Positions 1 through 7,540 of a DNA stretch of 26,014 bases are shown in pieces. The stretch comes from a virus. Location: positions 1 through 26,014 of the IMG/VR virus record IMGVR_UViG_3300046028_003541. The stretch is one strand, 5' to 3'. The notes under the pieces were generated by a model that did no database searches, had not been told where the DNA came from, and saw nothing but the letters and a program-made list of their open reading frames with translations. Position numbers and translations under genes: made by a program. How positions within the stretch are numbered: position 1 is the stretch's first letter; each line of letters begins with the position of its first letter.

Positions 1-740
1 AACATCGATATATTGAATGCTAATAGGAGCAATACCGCTAAAGGATCAAATACAAATATGAGGATTATTATAACAAATCTAACGGCTTTGTCAAGCAATT
101 GTTGATCATCTGACCCATAGATAAGTTCAGCAACATATTTTAGTGGGCCAACTTCCGCTTCAATCTTCTTTTGATTGGACTGTAATTTAATTCTATCAGT
201 CTTTAATTTGCCGATCTTATCAATCTCGGTTCTTTTTTCATCCACAAGAGTTTGTCTTGCTTCTTTCTGTTGCTTTGCCGCTTGTAAGGAAGATTTGGTC
301 TGCCCCTTTTCAATCATCTTCGAAATGGAATCATCGATGACTTTTATCTGTTTATCCAAATCTGCGATGCGTTCCTCTTGGAACTTTATATCGTTAGCAA
401 CAATTTCAATTTGATCACTAACACCAGTGTTCATTGTTAGTGTTTGTTCTATGTGGGCTCTTGATAAGAAGCCAAAGATTCCCATGCTTGTTATTAGCAT
501 GAGAACCACTATTGCTATTGTGAGATATGACTTGATTAGAAACGGTGTTTGTTTCCAGTTATTGTAAAGCCATGATACTGCGACGAGCTTACCAATTTCA
601 AGTGAAGTTCCCATAATGACCACAGGCCAAAATGCTCCTGCAAAGATTGCAGTAAGACCTATGATTGAGTAGTAAGCAGCAACGCCTGATATGATTAGTC
701 CTGTTAGAAAGACCAGATAGTTTAAGAAATGTTGTTTCAT
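1..740 (-). CDS. Membrane protein with long coiled coil (partial, runs off left edge)
   Basis: An uninterrupted frame of 246 codons starts at ATG 740-738 and continues past base 1, so the C-terminus is missing. Hydrophobic segments lie at about residues 6-28, 29-45, 69-92 and 220-242. Between the third and fourth segments, residues 105-200 are rich in Lys, Glu, Gln and Ile with heptad-like spacing, consistent with a cytoplasmic or periplasmic coiled coil held between membrane anchors. The start lies 7 bases after the polymerase stop codon (TAA at 748-750), with an AAGAG stretch just upstream, so the gene is the next cistron of the polymerase operon. I do not recognise a named family. The layout (N-terminal hairpin of membrane helices, coiled coil, final helix) would fit a phage-encoded inner-membrane protein, but its function is unknown. 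Confidence 0.8.
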   Translation of the reverse strand, partial: MKQHFLNYLVFLTGLIISGVAAYYSIIGLTAIFAGAFWPVVIMGTSLEIGKLVAVSWLYNNWKQTPFLIKSYLTIAIVVLMLITSMGIFGFLSRAHIEQTLTMNTGVSDQIEIVANDIKFQEERIADLDKQIKVIDDSISKMIEKGQTKSSLQAAKQQKEARQTLVDEKRTEIDKIGKLKTDRIKLQSNQKKIEAEVGPLKYVAELIYGSDDQQLLDKAVRFVIIILIFVFDPLAVLLLLAFNISM

Positions 741-747
741 CTCTTAT

Positions 748-3303
748 TTATGAGAAGAAGTCCTCCAACGAACTAACCTGCTCAGTCTTCCAACCAATGC
801 TATCAAGAATGATCTTCAACGGTTCCACAAAAGACTTCTCGAATTGTGTATCATAGTCGATATATTCTTTCAACTCAAGTTCTTCCGGCAGCGATTGCGG
901 AAAAGCAATCACATTAGACTGAATAGGATTTGGTTCTTTCAGAAACAAGAATTTGATCTTCTCACCTTCTTTAATGAGAGGCAGCTTCTTATCCAAATTA
1001 CCAATTACTACCATAGCATTATAGAGAAGTGATCCTCTTACATGAATTGGACAACCTTTACCATATACCATGTTAACATCCGAGAACTTCGCAAGTCCAT
1101 TAACTCCTCGAGGGAAAGCAATATCAGCAACATTCTGTGCCTTAAACTCTTGACGATAAGTCTCAACCATATCAATCAAATCATTTTCGGTTTTGTTTAG
1201 AACAATATCAATTGCTTCCCACAGGATCTTTCGACAATATGTCGGAGTAGATGACTTGATCATTTCAAGACCCATGACCTTGATCTTAGGCTTTGCGTAT
1301 TCAACACCTTCGTTGTTATAGACATTTAGAATGTAACGCTTCTTGGCTGTCCAGATACCTCTATCGGCCAAGGCTTCACGCTTCATTTGCATCTTCTGTT
1401 CGTAGGCGTTTACATACTCAGCAAGATCAGAATAAGCTTTGTCAATAAACGGTTGAATCCGATCTTCACACGCCTTATCCATGAAGGCGATGATTTCTCT
1501 TGTAGTTGCATTCGGCTTCTGCTTAATAATAGTTTCACACACCAGTTTGTCAAGAGATAGGTAAATCGAGTCTGTATCCGATGCAATGACATAATCGTGA
1601 TCCTTTGTTTTGAGTAGCTTGTTAAGATACTCGTTGATCTTGTTTTCTATCCATCGAATAGAAAGTTGACCGGCCGTGGTAATACCCGCAGCCTGTCGAA
1701 CGTCAAAGTACCTGAAATATTGGTTGCCAAGAGCGCCGTAAGCCGAATTGAGCGAAACTTTCTTCGCAAGTTGGAGATTGTTATATCGTGCAATGCGCTT
1801 TTCAATCTCATAGCGTTTTGATGGGTCGGTCTCTTTCTCAAGTTCTTTCTTAGCCGTAATAGCCTTCTTCTTGTACGCAGAGCGGTCATTATACATTGTC
1901 TCCATAATTTCAGGCAAGAACCCATGACGTTCTTTTGTAAAGAAATGTCCGTTGGGAGTTAGAGTTACATTTGCAGCCTTTAGAATACTTGTATTTATTT
2001 CTTGATTGAGCAGACCGTCAATTGAGACTTTGTTTATATTAAACTCGCGCAAGGTAGAATCATAATGGTCGGGTTCAATGATAGTATCTGGGCTGATATT
2101 GTACTGCATGATCAAGTGTGGATACAAACTGTTCAAGTCGAATGAAGCAACCCACTTGTGAATGCCAAGGATTGGATCCTTAACGAAAGCACCAACATAT
2201 GCTTCATCCTTATGGTGCTTGATGATAGGATCAACCACGATGTTCTTCTTACGGAGATGATTATATACGATAGCATCCCACATACGCACCTGAGAGAATG
2301 CGTCCATGTAGTTTGTCTTTGAATCATACGCAAGAGTTAGAACGAGTTCAATCAGTTTAATCTTATCATCAATCTTTTCTACCAGTTCAACGTCTTTGAT
2401 GTTATACTCAATGAATAGCTGATAGTTGTCTTTGTAGAGAGTATGAAGATTACCATACTCTTCATACGAAAGCTTACGCTCACCAACTTCTACATTGGCA
2501 ATAGCATCAAGTTTGTATGATTCCTGAGACTGACCACCAGGAGCAAACTTCTTATACATTGCGAGATAGTCAAGAATAGCAATACCCATTAGATCATAGG
2601 CTTGCTCTTCTGCGCCATTATATCCGCGGATCTTACGCTCATTCACAATCATCCAAGGAGATAGGCGCTTTGTAGCATCTTCACCAAGGACATTACGAAT
2701 ACGATTAACGAGATAGGGAATATCGAAACGCTCAACATTCCAACCAGTAACGATATCTGGATAGTTGTCTGCCCACTCGTCAATGAACCGCTTGATTAGA
2801 TCGATCTCATCTCTACACTGAATATACCAAACATCATCGCGCTTGTTATCAAACTTGCCACAACCCAGTACAATAAACTTGCCTTGATTATTCTTGAATG
2901 TGATGGCAGTGATAGGCTCACTTGCCTGTCCTGGCTCAGGGAATCCATTCTCGGATCCAACCTCGATATCGATATTGGTAACGTTGATATGACTTAGATC
3001 CCAGTCCACATCATCACTGAAATGGTCTGCGATAAAAGCATACTCATACTTTTGATTGCCATAGATTTTGAAGTTCTGTACATCTTTGTATGTCTCAACA
3101 AAGTCCCTTGTTTCGCGGATGTTGCCTGGCTTCATTTCAGCCATAGCTTCACCAGAAACGGAAGTAAACCCTGTATGCTCTTTTGATGGAACATACAGGG
3201 TTGGGAAATAATCAATTCTTCGCTTGACTTTTCTTCCGTCTTCTACACCGCGATACAGGACACGGGAACCGTAGACCTGAACATTAGTATAGAAAGATTT
3301 CAT
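748..3303 (-). CDS. 43: Family B DNA polymerase with proofreading exonuclease (T4 gp43 type)
   Basis: This is the replicative DNA polymerase, 851 residues (T4 gp43 is about 900). All exonuclease motifs are present: Exo I D112/E114 in NIDIEVGS, Exo II D194 in GWNVERFDIPYLVN, and Exo III D304 in YNIKDVE. The polymerase motifs are also complete: motif A D389 in DLNSLYPH, motif B K515 to G523 in KKVSLNSAYG, and motif C D576/D578 in ASDTDSIY. The Exo I residue numbers match those of T4 and RB69. The last residues (SSLEDFF) resemble the C-terminal sliding-clamp-binding tail of T4-like polymerases. The start codon directly abuts the stop of the upstream Sm-like gene (TAA then ATG). The gene appears intact, with no intein or split. 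Motif A has His after Tyr-Pro where many relatives have Ser. Confidence 0.97.
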   Translation of the reverse strand: MKSFYTNVQVYGSRVLYRGVEDGRKVKRRIDYFPTLYVPSKEHTGFTSVSGEAMAEMKPGNIRETRDFVETYKDVQNFKIYGNQKYEYAFIADHFSDDVDWDLSHINVTNIDIEVGSENGFPEPGQASEPITAITFKNNQGKFIVLGCGKFDNKRDDVWYIQCRDEIDLIKRFIDEWADNYPDIVTGWNVERFDIPYLVNRIRNVLGEDATKRLSPWMIVNERKIRGYNGAEEQAYDLMGIAILDYLAMYKKFAPGGQSQESYKLDAIANVEVGERKLSYEEYGNLHTLYKDNYQLFIEYNIKDVELVEKIDDKIKLIELVLTLAYDSKTNYMDAFSQVRMWDAIVYNHLRKKNIVVDPIIKHHKDEAYVGAFVKDPILGIHKWVASFDLNSLYPHLIMQYNISPDTIIEPDHYDSTLREFNINKVSIDGLLNQEINTSILKAANVTLTPNGHFFTKERHGFLPEIMETMYNDRSAYKKKAITAKKELEKETDPSKRYEIEKRIARYNNLQLAKKVSLNSAYGALGNQYFRYFDVRQAAGITTAGQLSIRWIENKINEYLNKLLKTKDHDYVIASDTDSIYLSLDKLVCETIIKQKPNATTREIIAFMDKACEDRIQPFIDKAYSDLAEYVNAYEQKMQMKREALADRGIWTAKKRYILNVYNNEGVEYAKPKIKVMGLEMIKSSTPTYCRKILWEAIDIVLNKTENDLIDMVETYRQEFKAQNVADIAFPRGVNGLAKFSDVNMVYGKGCPIHVRGSLLYNAMVVIGNLDKKLPLIKEGEKIKFLFLKEPNPIQSNVIAFPQSLPEELELKEYIDYDTQFEKSFVEPLKIILDSIGWKTEQVSSLEDFFS

Positions 3304-3624
3304 TTAAGCTCCTGGCATGATAAGATTACTGGAAGGTACAACAAGTCCACCAAACATGGTATTATACTGATTGATAAACTCTTTGATAGGATTGATTATA
3401 GCAAGAATATGGGCTTTGTCAAGATCAAAACTCTTGTCTTCACTAAATTCTGCCCAAGGAGCAAAGCCCACATTTGGAGTCTTAGGATCAAGCTTGTTTG
3501 GCATCACCACGATGCGAACTGGATTCTTCAATGTGATTGAAGTTGGAATTGGAGATGAAATGGTAACTTCCGCAAGTAACTCTTCACCAGTGATTAACTT
3601 AATAATTTTAATATTAGCGGCCAT
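3304..3624 (-). CDS. Small Sm-like phage protein of unknown function
   Basis: The 106-residue product begins with the pattern IKLITGEELLAEV, which resembles the first strands of Sm/LSm-like small beta-barrels in which a K-L-x-G-E-E stretch precedes a conserved hydrophobic strand. A basic, Pro-rich middle (about residues 30-50) and a helix near residues 75-92 follow. It sits immediately upstream of the DNA polymerase (its TAA is followed directly by the polymerase ATG) and its own ATG shares one base with the preceding stop (TAATG), so it is translationally coupled on both sides. Proteins of this size beginning in this way are common in T4-like marine phages. The Sm-like assignment is from pattern only and RNA binding is not shown. 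Confidence 0.7.
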   Translation of the reverse strand: MAANIKIIKLITGEELLAEVTISSPIPTSITLKNPVRIVVMPNKLDPKTPNVGFAPWAEFSEDKSFDLDKAHILAIINPIKEFINQYNTMFGGLVVPSSNLIMPGA

Positions 3625-3806
3625 TATTCCAACTCCATCATATAATCAAACACTCCAACTGTCATCCACTTTTCAGGGACATATGTCATCCGATTACCAC
3701 TCTCGGTCTTATAGACACACTTGTTATCATAGTCCATGACCTTAGCAAGCTTCTCCCACTTGCCATCATAGGCGCGTTGCACGAACTGAGTTTCAAGAAT
3801 ATTCAT
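3624..3806 (-). CDS. Small hypothetical phage protein
   Basis: This encodes 60 residues with many aromatic residues and a Tyr/Trp-rich C-terminal half, and no recognisable domain. The frame is open to a TTG at 3821, but GGAGAG lies just inside that TTG and is well placed (about 9 bases) for the ATG at 3806-3804, so I chose the ATG. The stop overlaps the ATG of the Sm-like gene by one base (TAATG). It belongs to a run of very small genes upstream of the polymerase, as is usual in T4-like genomes. No function can be assigned. Confidence 0.65.
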   Translation of the reverse strand: MNILETQFVQRAYDGKWEKLAKVMDYDNKCVYKTESGNRMTYVPEKWMTVGVFDYMMELE

Positions 3807-3821
3807 AATATAACTCTCCAA

Positions 3822-4022
3822 TTAATTAAATACTGTGCCGTTCATTTTTTCTTCGGTGGTAACGAATATCATCCGTTCACTATCGTCAGTATAGTATACA
3901 GGGTTTAGCCCTGCTTGTCTATAGTCTTCTGCGTATTTTATTGCTATATGGAAGTTGCTGTCGGGGCCGGATAGTTCTGCTGCTTGTTTAATAATTTCTT
4001 CGGAAATAGTTTGATAAGTCAT
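3822..4022 (-). CDS. Small hypothetical phage protein
   Basis: This encodes 66 residues. The N-terminal half looks helical (residues 5-35) and the C-terminal half has alternating hydrophobic residues that suggest beta strands. The ATG at 4022-4020 is preceded by AGAAGGA at a good distance. It ends just before the next small gene and shares its operon. I do not recognise the family. Confidence 0.65.
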   Translation of the reverse strand: MTYQTISEEIIKQAAELSGPDSNFHIAIKYAEDYRQAGLNPVYYTDDSERMIFVTTEEKMNGTVFN

Positions 4023-4043
4023 AGTTCTATTCCTTCTAAAGGG

Positions 4044-4262
4044 TTACCATACTCCGTCTTCTATTACCCACGCGCGACCATCATCTAAAAGTTTATCTAT
4101 ACAGGAATCACAAATGTCACCTGTTTCATATTTATCTTTCTTAAGAGCAAATCTCCGCATATCATGCAAAGAACCATACATAGCAAGAATGTAAAAATCA
4201 CCTTTACTCATAAAAAGTGTGCTATGACATTCTACATCTTCATTACAAATTTTACACTTCAT
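4044..4262 (-). CDS. Small protein with two CxxC pairs (zinc-ribbon-like)
   Basis: The product has 72 residues with a CxxC at residues 3-6 (CKIC) and a second CxxC near residues 51-54 (CDSC). This is the layout of a small zinc-binding ribbon or treble-clef-like fold. The segment between the pairs is mixed charged and aromatic. The ATG overlaps the upstream TGA stop by one base (TGATG), so it is coupled to the preceding gene. Metal binding is inferred from the cysteine spacing; nothing in the sequence reveals a partner or substrate. Confidence 0.65.
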   Translation of the reverse strand: MKCKICNEDVECHSTLFMSKGDFYILAMYGSLHDMRRFALKKDKYETGDICDSCIDKLLDDGRAWVIEDGVW

Positions 4263-4834
4263 CAGTCCCAGAGCCCCCGATAATATTTGCCAAAGAGACG
4301 AAAGCCGTTTGCGATACGATCATTGATTGCTTTGCGCTCGGCAAACTTTTCATCATCCCAACCTTCAGGCTGACGCTTATAGATTTCCACTTCCCAATCT
4401 TCATCAAGCTCTTTTTCAAAGGCATAGATCATTTCATCCATGACCCATTCCCAACGCCTATGATGGTTGCTGTCGGTATCCCACTCATACTCTTTTGGTT
4501 CAGCAGTAATAGAACGAAGGTGCTCAGGCACATCTTCATCATCAACAGACGGAGAACCATGCTTGGTAGCCTTGAGTTGCTTCAACATAGGAAGAACGAT
4601 AAGAGCAAGAGTATGATCCATATTCCAAGTATCATACTTATCAATACGAACCTTGACATTGCGTTCCTTCTTACTATGTATCCAATCACAGAAATTGCCA
4701 ACCCAGGTATCAGCGAGCCAAGAGCCAAAGTTATGGACACGCTCGTCTTTCTCCTTGTCCATCCAAAACAGGATCTTTTCTGCGATCTGGTATGGGCCAA
4801 TCCAGTTACAATATGGACCGATATAAACTTTCAT
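4262..4834 (-). CDS. Conserved T4-like phage protein of unknown function
   Basis: The product is about 190 residues and begins MKVYIGPYCNWIGPYQ. This opening, followed by a Trp-rich segment (FWMDK, DTWVGNFCDWIH), I associate with a widespread uncharacterised family of T4-like and other large phages. The frame extends upstream to 4888, but that would overlap the GT4 gene by 58 bases. The ATG at 4834 gives an exact ATGA overlap with the GT4 stop and has GAGAG upstream, so I prefer it. The mid-region is acidic, and a long amphipathic helix (about residues 135-165) precedes the C-terminus. The function is unknown. Confidence 0.75.
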   Translation of the reverse strand: MKVYIGPYCNWIGPYQIAEKILFWMDKEKDERVHNFGSWLADTWVGNFCDWIHSKKERNVKVRIDKYDTWNMDHTLALIVLPMLKQLKATKHGSPSVDDEDVPEHLRSITAEPKEYEWDTDSNHHRRWEWVMDEMIYAFEKELDEDWEVEIYKRQPEGWDDEKFAERKAINDRIANGFRLFGKYYRGLWD

Positions 4835-5832
4835 TTGTCTCTCTCTAAATTGTTCACAAAGGTCTTGTAAGATTCCTCCCAAGACCAACTATCATTAGCT
4901 ATTGTACTACACTTCTTTCTAGAAAGCAATAGGCATTTTTCTATTGCTGCTTCTAAATTTTCATCGGTATGTCCTGTATACTTATTATCGATAATATCGA
5001 TCGGACCCTGCACAGGATAAGCAGCAACAGGAGTTCCACAGAACATGGATTCAATCATAACAACGCCAAATGTATCCGCTTTGCTTGAAAAAACAAGACA
5101 GTCAGCAGTTTGATAAAACTCAGCAAGTTCTTTACCAAACTTATATCCAACAAACTTCACATTTGGATATTTTTGCTCAAGTTCTTTTCTATATGGACCA
5201 TCACCAACTACAATCTTAACATACTTATCTGGCAATGAACAGAACACATCTAGATTTTTCTCTTTTGAAACTCTGCCCACAGATAGAAGTATTGGCTGTT
5301 CTTTGCTTTTTGTAACTCTTGGTGTAAAGATTGTTGGATCAACACCTCTTGACCACATTATATGTCTACGACCAATATCGTTTTCAGTTAGATATTCTGC
5401 AACAGCCTTTGTCGCGCAGTAAACTTTTCTCTTACGGTGAAACCAACGCAAGTATTCTCTAGACATCCATTTTGGCACATTAGCAACATCTTTCAATACT
5501 TTTGGCCAATCGGTATGATATGAAGTGGTGTATCTCTTGTTTCTACTCGTTAGAATAAATCCAGCAGCTAATCCTAACGGCCCTTCTGTTGCAATATGAT
5601 ATACTGTTCCCTCTTGATGTTTAAGCATCTTAGACAATCCAGTAGGTACGACAAATGGAATTTCAGGATATGCCTTGAATCGAAATTGCGTCTTAAAAAG
5701 ACCAGGGTGAATAACGCATGTGTCATATCCATCTTTTGTTGCCAACTCTACCATCTTCTTTAGTGTCGTAACAACACCGCTTACTTGTGGTTCCCATGCG
5801 TCTGTGATGATTACTATTCTTTTGAAGTCCAA
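4831..5832 (-). CDS. Glycosyltransferase family 4 (GT-B fold, mannosyl/glycolipid type)
   Basis: This is a retaining GT-B glycosyltransferase of about 333 residues. The N-terminal domain starts with a beta strand (RIVIITDAWEPQVSGVV) whose G-V-V-T-T-L loop is typical of the acceptor-binding domain. The C-terminal donor domain has the LLSVGRVSKEKNL strand and the DTFGVVMIES nucleotide-sugar motif, in which Asp replaces the first Glu of the EX7E pair, as in the MgtA/SQDX-like branch. The frame is open to a TTG at 5892, but GGGAG eight bases before the TTG at 5832-5830 makes the latter the likely start, with no ATG nearby. It overlaps the phosphoesterase stop by 19 bases. Relatives often transfer mannose or glucose to lipid carriers. 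The actual donor and acceptor are not determinable here. Confidence 0.88.
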   Translation of the reverse strand: MDFKRIVIITDAWEPQVSGVVTTLKKMVELATKDGYDTCVIHPGLFKTQFRFKAYPEIPFVVPTGLSKMLKHQEGTVYHIATEGPLGLAAGFILTSRNKRYTTSYHTDWPKVLKDVANVPKWMSREYLRWFHRKRKVYCATKAVAEYLTENDIGRRHIMWSRGVDPTIFTPRVTKSKEQPILLSVGRVSKEKNLDVFCSLPDKYVKIVVGDGPYRKELEQKYPNVKFVGYKFGKELAEFYQTADCLVFSSKADTFGVVMIESMFCGTPVAAYPVQGPIDIIDNKYTGHTDENLEAAIEKCLLLSRKKCSTIANDSWSWEESYKTFVNNLERDK

Positions 5833-6569
5833 TGTACTATCTCCCAAGATCCGTTGGTGTTTTCTACTAATGCAGTACAACTTTCCACCCAATCTCCAGA
5901 GTTCATATACTCAACTCCATTGATTTGTTTAATCACAGCAGTATGTATGTGACCACAAATTACACCATCATAGTCTTGAGATTTACAATAATCGGCCAGT
6001 GTATTTTCAAAATCAAAAATAAAATTAACAGCACCTTTCACATTAGACTTTAGATAAGCTGAAAGACTCCAATATCCAAAACCAAACATATGCCTGATCT
6101 TGTTATAATAGTGATTCAATTTCAGTAAAATAGAATAGGCATTGTCTCCAAGATAACTCAACCACTTTGCGACTTTATGAACGCCATCAAACAAATCGCC
6201 GTGAACAACCAGATATCGTTTACCATTCACTGCGGTATAATCGTGAGTGTTTTTGATTTCAATCGATTCGATATCAATATAAACGTCTAACCAATCACGA
6301 AGAAATTCATCATGGTTGCCTGTAAGATAGACAACTTTTGATCCATGCTTCTGTTTGTTTATAACTTGACGAATGACGAGAGAATGTGATTGTGGCCAGA
6401 AGATGCGCTTTCTTAACTTCCATCCATCTATGATATCGCCAACAAGAAAAAGATTATCACACGAACTGTTCTTTAGAAAAGAATTGACAATCTCAGCCTG
6501 TGAACCTTCACTACCAAGATGTATGTCGGATATAAAAATTGATTTGTAATGCTTAATCTTTTTCTTCAT
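5814..6569 (-). CDS. Calcineurin-like metallophosphoesterase, LpxH-like
   Basis: This 251-residue protein has the full metallophosphoesterase signature: D15-x-H17 (SDIHLGS), GD45-x-x-D48 (VGDIID), GNHD at 84-87, a His in the LVVHGD segment, and a terminal GHIH near residue 207. The overall layout, with an insert between GNHD and GHxH, matches the UDP-2,3-diacylglucosamine diphosphatase (LpxH) group and its uncharacterised relatives in Gram-negative bacteria. In several proteobacteria an LpxH-like enzyme is encoded beside a GT4 glycosyltransferase, and the same order occurs here with a 19-base overlap. Lipid-linked or nucleotide-linked pyrophosphate hydrolysis at the membrane is the likely chemistry. 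Whether lipid A is the substrate is open. Confidence 0.88.
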   Translation of the reverse strand: MKKKIKHYKSIFISDIHLGSEGSQAEIVNSFLKNSSCDNLFLVGDIIDGWKLRKRIFWPQSHSLVIRQVINKQKHGSKVVYLTGNHDEFLRDWLDVYIDIESIEIKNTHDYTAVNGKRYLVVHGDLFDGVHKVAKWLSYLGDNAYSILLKLNHYYNKIRHMFGFGYWSLSAYLKSNVKGAVNFIFDFENTLADYCKSQDYDGVICGHIHTAVIKQINGVEYMNSGDWVESCTALVENTNGSWEIVHWTSKE

Positions 6570-6714
6570 GTAAGACTTTCTCGGCTGCTTCTTTCAAAGT
6601 ATTTAGAAGCCCAAGTCTAGCAAAGTTTACAAGAGTATCATAATCCATAGTCACAGTGATTGTAGCAGAACCATCTTCGTTTTCAATAAATTCATCTAAG
6701 GTAAAGTGATCCAT
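6553..6714 (-). CDS. Small acidic hypothetical protein (53 aa)
   Basis: This short gene encodes 53 residues starting MDHFTLDEFIENEDG, with an acidic N-terminus, a short beta-like stretch (SATITVTMDYD) and a C-terminal amphipathic helix. The ATG at 6714 overlaps the upstream TAA by one base (TAATG) and AGGAAG lies about 10 bases upstream. Its end overlaps the phosphoesterase start by 17 bases. The perfect junctions on both sides support it as a real cistron. I cannot assign a function. Confidence 0.7.
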   Translation of the reverse strand: MDHFTLDEFIENEDGSATITVTMDYDTLVNFARLGLLNTLKEAAEKVLHEEKD

Positions 6715-6965
6715 TATGTTGGGCTTCCTGACTTTCCAAGGGCCTTGAGTACAGTGTCCGAACTAGTTGACTGACAGGTGTAAAGCACCTTGCCAGAATT
6801 TGTACCAAGTTCAAGCTGCTTCTGGTTCACAACTGCAATACCAGATTCGTTGCAAGACTGCTCGTTATTGTATTGGGGATCTAATGGAAACTGAACTTCG
6901 GCATAAACATCGCCGTTGCTCATAATGGTAGTCAAAACGATAAACCAGATCATGTTATACCTCAT
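6714..6965 (-). CDS. Small secreted or periplasmic protein with signal peptide
   Basis: The product is 83 residues. It begins with a hydrophobic stretch (MIWFIVLTTIM) ending in VYA-EV, a plausible signal peptidase I site near residue 22. The mature part is about 60 residues and has two cysteines that could form a disulphide. The frame is open further upstream to 7046, but that part is entirely the tRNA gene and is not protein. The ATG at 6965 begins 5 bases after the tRNA CCA. A second ATG at 6953 has GAGG six bases upstream and could be the true start. It probably acts in the periplasm, function unknown. Confidence 0.65.
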   Translation of the reverse strand: MRYNMIWFIVLTTIMSNGDVYAEVQFPLDPQYNNEQSCNESGIAVVNQKQLELGTNSGKVLYTCQSTSSDTVLKALGKSGSPT

Positions 6966-6970
6966 AATAA

Positions 6971-7044
6971 TGGAGCGGGATACGAGATTCGAACTCGTTT
7001 CACTAGCTTGGAAGGCTAGGGCACAACCCATATACCAATCCCGC
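6971..7044 (-). tRNA. tRNA-Gly (anticodon UCC), CCA encoded
   Basis: A 74-base cloverleaf can be drawn on the minus strand. Acceptor GCGGGAT pairs with ATCCCGC over 7 bp, the D arm is GTAT/GTGC with GG in the loop, the anticodon stem is CTAGC/GCTAG around the loop CTTCCAA (anticodon TCC), and the T arm is ACGAG/CTCGT with loop TTCGAAT. Discriminator T is followed by encoded CCA. It lies inside the operon between a small gene and the secreted-protein gene, so it must be processed from a longer transcript. Phage tRNAs usually supplement host codon usage; GGA would be read by this one. Confidence 0.95.
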
Positions 7045-7055
7045 ATTGTTTGTAT

Positions 7056-7283
7056 TTAGTCAATTAATTTAGAAATGCCAATCAGTTCAGGAAACTTTCT
7101 TTCAAGGAGAATGAGTGCTTCCTTCTTATCACCCCGATTCCAATGATATTCAACCGCAATGATATCATGATGTTGTTCGCTAACAACAAAGAAACCTCGA
7201 GATTCAATTTCCTCAATCAAATCTTCTTCATCTAGGTCACCAAAATCAACATCAACGTAAACGGTCTGTTCAAAAGTAGGCAT
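7056..7283 (-). CDS. Small acidic phage protein
   Basis: The product has 75 residues with a strongly acidic N-terminal half (DVDFGDLDEEDLIEEI) and a helical C-terminus. The ATG at 7283 is preceded by AGAGGA at good spacing. It is the first gene downstream of the strong promoter at 7316-7344 and is followed directly by tRNA-Gly. Proteins with this acidic opening are frequent in T4-like marine phages, but I know of no function. Confidence 0.7.
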   Translation of the reverse strand: MPTFEQTVYVDVDFGDLDEEDLIEEIESRGFFVVSEQHHDIIAVEYHWNRGDKKEALILLERKFPELIGISKLID

Positions 7284-7315
7284 TAGATTTCCTCTGTGTG
7301 TGTTTCAGTATGGAT

Positions 7316-7344
7316 ACTATACTATGGAACTCACGCTAAGTCAA
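7316..7344 (-). promoter_or_regulatory. Strong sigma70-type promoter (TTGACT-N17-TATAGT)
   Basis: On the minus strand the -35 box TTGACT (7344-7339) and the -10 box TATAGT (7321-7316) are separated by exactly 17 bases. The -35 lies in the last codons of the DUF1289 gene, and the start point would fall near 7308. It would transcribe the 75-residue gene, tRNA-Gly and onward toward the polymerase. The short palindrome AGTAT-CC-ATACT (7308-7319) overlaps the -10 and start and could be an operator, but it may be chance. Confidence 0.75.
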
Positions 7345-7540
7345 GCGAAATCATCTTCCTCTGCCTGTTGGCTTCTTTGGCATCTTTGGAACGTTTCCTT
7401 GCTGCTTTGGCGATTTCACGTTTCCGTTCTTGGGTGGCGTAGAACCACTCGGTGATCTCCTCAGCCGTCCGGCCGCATCCGCGGCATATTCTTTGATCGT
7501 CTTCATATTCGCATACCTTTCTACAAATGGAATTATTCAT
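7331..7540 (-). CDS. DUF1289 family cysteine-rich protein
   Basis: The 69-residue product matches the DUF1289 pattern. It has Cys residues at ICRKVCEY and CRGCGRT followed by EITEWFYATQERKREI, giving four cysteines in the C-x3-C...C-x2-C arrangement described as a predicted Fe-S or metal site. The C-terminus is a strongly basic helix. It is the last gene of the glycan operon and overlaps the epimerase stop by 8 bases. Bases 7380-7500 are visibly richer in G and C than the flanks, suggesting acquisition from a bacterial host, where the family is common in proteobacteria. The family role is not established. Confidence 0.85.
   Translation of the reverse strand: MNNSICRKVCEYEDDQRICRGCGRTAEEITEWFYATQERKREIAKAARKRSKDAKEANRQRKMISLDLA

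Noticed and set aside
4217-4870. Long plus-strand open frame
   Set aside because: It is antisense to a well-supported minus-strand gene with good start and stop junctions, and the protein has no recognisable motif.
6966-7046. N-terminal extension of the secreted protein
   Set aside because: These bases form a complete tRNA-Gly cloverleaf on the same strand.
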